From NCBI RefSeq assembly GCF_001854245.1, contig NZ_CP015381.1:1291001-1355000 (forward strand): 64,000 nt of DNA, given 5' to 3'. Source of the DNA: Desulfococcus multivorans (GTDB lineage: Bacteria > Desulfobacterota > Desulfobacteria > Desulfobacterales > Desulfococcaceae). The notes below the pieces were generated by a model. It searched no databases. It was not told the origin of the DNA and was given only the letters and a program-made list of their open reading frames with translations. Shown one piece after another: positions 63,613 through 64,000 of the stretch. The stretch's first letter is position 1; the number at the start of each line of letters is the position of its first letter. A program made the position numbers and the translations under genes.

Positions 63613-64000
<388 letters not shown>

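Overview
The window reads like a chromosome segment of an anaerobic, Gram-negative deltaproteobacterium (Desulfobacterota, Desulfobacterales-like). The evidence is a fatty-acid beta-oxidation cluster, an indolepyruvate:ferredoxin oxidoreductase next to a TRAP transporter, a complete-looking type II secretion operon with gspN, a split ATP synthase operon beginning with b' and b, a rny-tyrS-rrn order, and the 16S rRNA start. The genus cannot be fixed from what is visible. Base composition is fairly even and I see no insertion sequence, prophage or CRISPR array.

Layout. 0-6.6 kb: 5'-truncated thiolase, 3-hydroxyacyl-CoA dehydrogenase, an XRE-cupin regulator and two acyl-CoA dehydrogenases (the second fused to a rubredoxin-like domain), with small genes and a cold-shock gene between. 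6.6-14 kb: a small Cys-containing protein, htpX, thiE, an orphan sigma-54 activator with a degenerate receiver, a probable gene remnant, a small zinc-ribbon protein, and a methyltransferase/glycosyltransferase pair. 14-19.1 kb: HMG-CoA lyase, then a minus-strand series: small dual-CxxC protein with an in-frame TGA, AEC permease, truA, small DUF2007-like protein, class II aldolase-like protein, and a zinc-ribbon Nudix protein. 19.2-24.6 kb: argJ, a pseudouridine synthase, an ATPase, a UDP-sugar dehydrogenase and a DUF3524/QTMAN-type glycosyltransferase. 24.5-30.2 kb: a probable small RNA, then iorAB-dctPQM. 30.2-44.7 kb (minus): gspF-G-H-I-J-K-L-M-N-C-D-E, a TPR envelope protein, a small membrane protein and moaA. 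45-52.7 kb: tRNA-Pro, ldcA, a serine hydrolase and mreBCD-mrdA-rodA. 52.8-58.9 kb: atpF'FHAGDC. 59-64 kb: 6S RNA, rny, tyrS, and a multi-promoter leader running into the 16S rRNA gene (cut by the window end).

The most notable item is the gene at 18898-19095 (minus). Its frame carries an in-frame TGA between two CxxC motifs, and 16 nt later there is a perfect GCUGCAG-GUU-CUGCAGC hairpin closely resembling the bacterial fdhF-type SECIS. I read it as a small selenoprotein that ordinary gene calling would miss. Other points of interest are an rRNA leader in which the first two of three TTGACA-N17-TAG promoters are followed by terminator-like hairpins, a free-standing RNA gene with its own promoter and terminator at 24.6 kb, a Nudix gene that seems to start at ATT, and the acyl-CoA dehydrogenase-rubredoxin fusion.
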